In this document: in pieces, positions 50,594-50,644 of the stretch
Layout of the letters: each line of letters starts with the position of its first letter
Position numbering within the stretch: the first letter of the stretch is position 1
From: Erysipelotrichaceae bacterium
GTDB taxonomy: Bacteria; Bacillota_I; Bacilli_A; Erysipelotrichales; Erysipelotrichaceae
DNA: 50,644 nt
Assembly (NCBI GenBank): GCA_017432895.1
Contig: JAFRIG010000027.1
Span: forward strand, 1-50,644
Direction of reading: 5' to 3'
Notes under the pieces: generated by a model
What the model saw: only the letters and a program-made list of their open reading frames with translations
Told to the model about the DNA's origin: nothing
Databases searched by the model: none
Position numbers and translations under genes: made by a program

Positions 50594-50644
50594 TTAAATG
50601 TTTTATAGACAGAAACAAAGATCGGTGTTATTATATATGTGGTA

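Overview
The window looks like a chromosomal segment of a low-to-moderate GC Bacillota, most likely an Erysipelotrichia-type gut or oral bacterium. The support is a complete comG pseudopilus operon, an L27 precursor with its Prp protease gene between rplU and rpmA, Gram-positive ABC lipoproteins, a PgdA-like deacetylase, a CcpA-type cre site and GGAGG-type ribosome binding sites. The genus assignment is inference; the genes are seen directly. No insertion sequence, prophage, CRISPR array or rRNA is visible. No gene-free stretch exceeds about 300 bp.

Layout, left half (0-30 kb, mostly core genes). Three tRNA genes (Ser, initiator Met, Phe) end in a terminator. Facing them is a minus-strand group: an S24 self-cleaving repressor, a small membrane protein, a terminator, then murG-murB-ftsQ. 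The repressor is divergent from a UmuC-like Y-family polymerase, with two identical dyads between them. Next come trxB, efp, comGA-GG, a glyoxalase-II-like hydrolase, rpmG, ruvAB, a three-gene ABC importer with a cre site on its promoter, and rplU-prp-rpmA-obg. Then dnaE leads an operon with a two-component system and trmN6. Divergent from dnaE is a copper operon, copA-csoR-ispG, whose copA carries a C-terminal CopZ domain with its own ribosome binding site.

Right half (29-50.6 kb, more accessory). There is a WYL regulator with a divergent membrane protein; a substrate-binding lipoprotein, permease and polysaccharide deacetylase operon facing a CRP/FNR-family regulator; threonine aldolase; LD-carboxypeptidase; a cold-shock protein; and then a run of small genes (DUF3990, DUF2200, methyltransferases, hydrolase, VOC protein). 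These are followed by an MFS exporter with a leader peptide, Ig-like and beta-sheet lipoproteins, a membrane-anchored XRE regulator, a Sel1 protein, an esterase and an EamA transporter.

The most interesting signals are regulatory. (1) Four genes (Y-family polymerase, dnaE, ruvA and the WYL regulator) have TATAAT exactly 6 nt before the ATG and no ribosome binding site, implying leaderless mRNAs. (2) The repressor/polymerase pair has two AACTTGA-N7-TCAAGT[T/A] operators, one over each promoter. (3) CopZ appears to be made by internal initiation inside copA. (4) A perfect TGTGA-N6-TCACA box sits at -41.5 of the transporter operon beside a regulator with a CRP-like recognition helix. (5) An 11-codon leader ORF can pair with the ribosome binding site of the MFS exporter. 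All are sequence inferences and none has been tested here.
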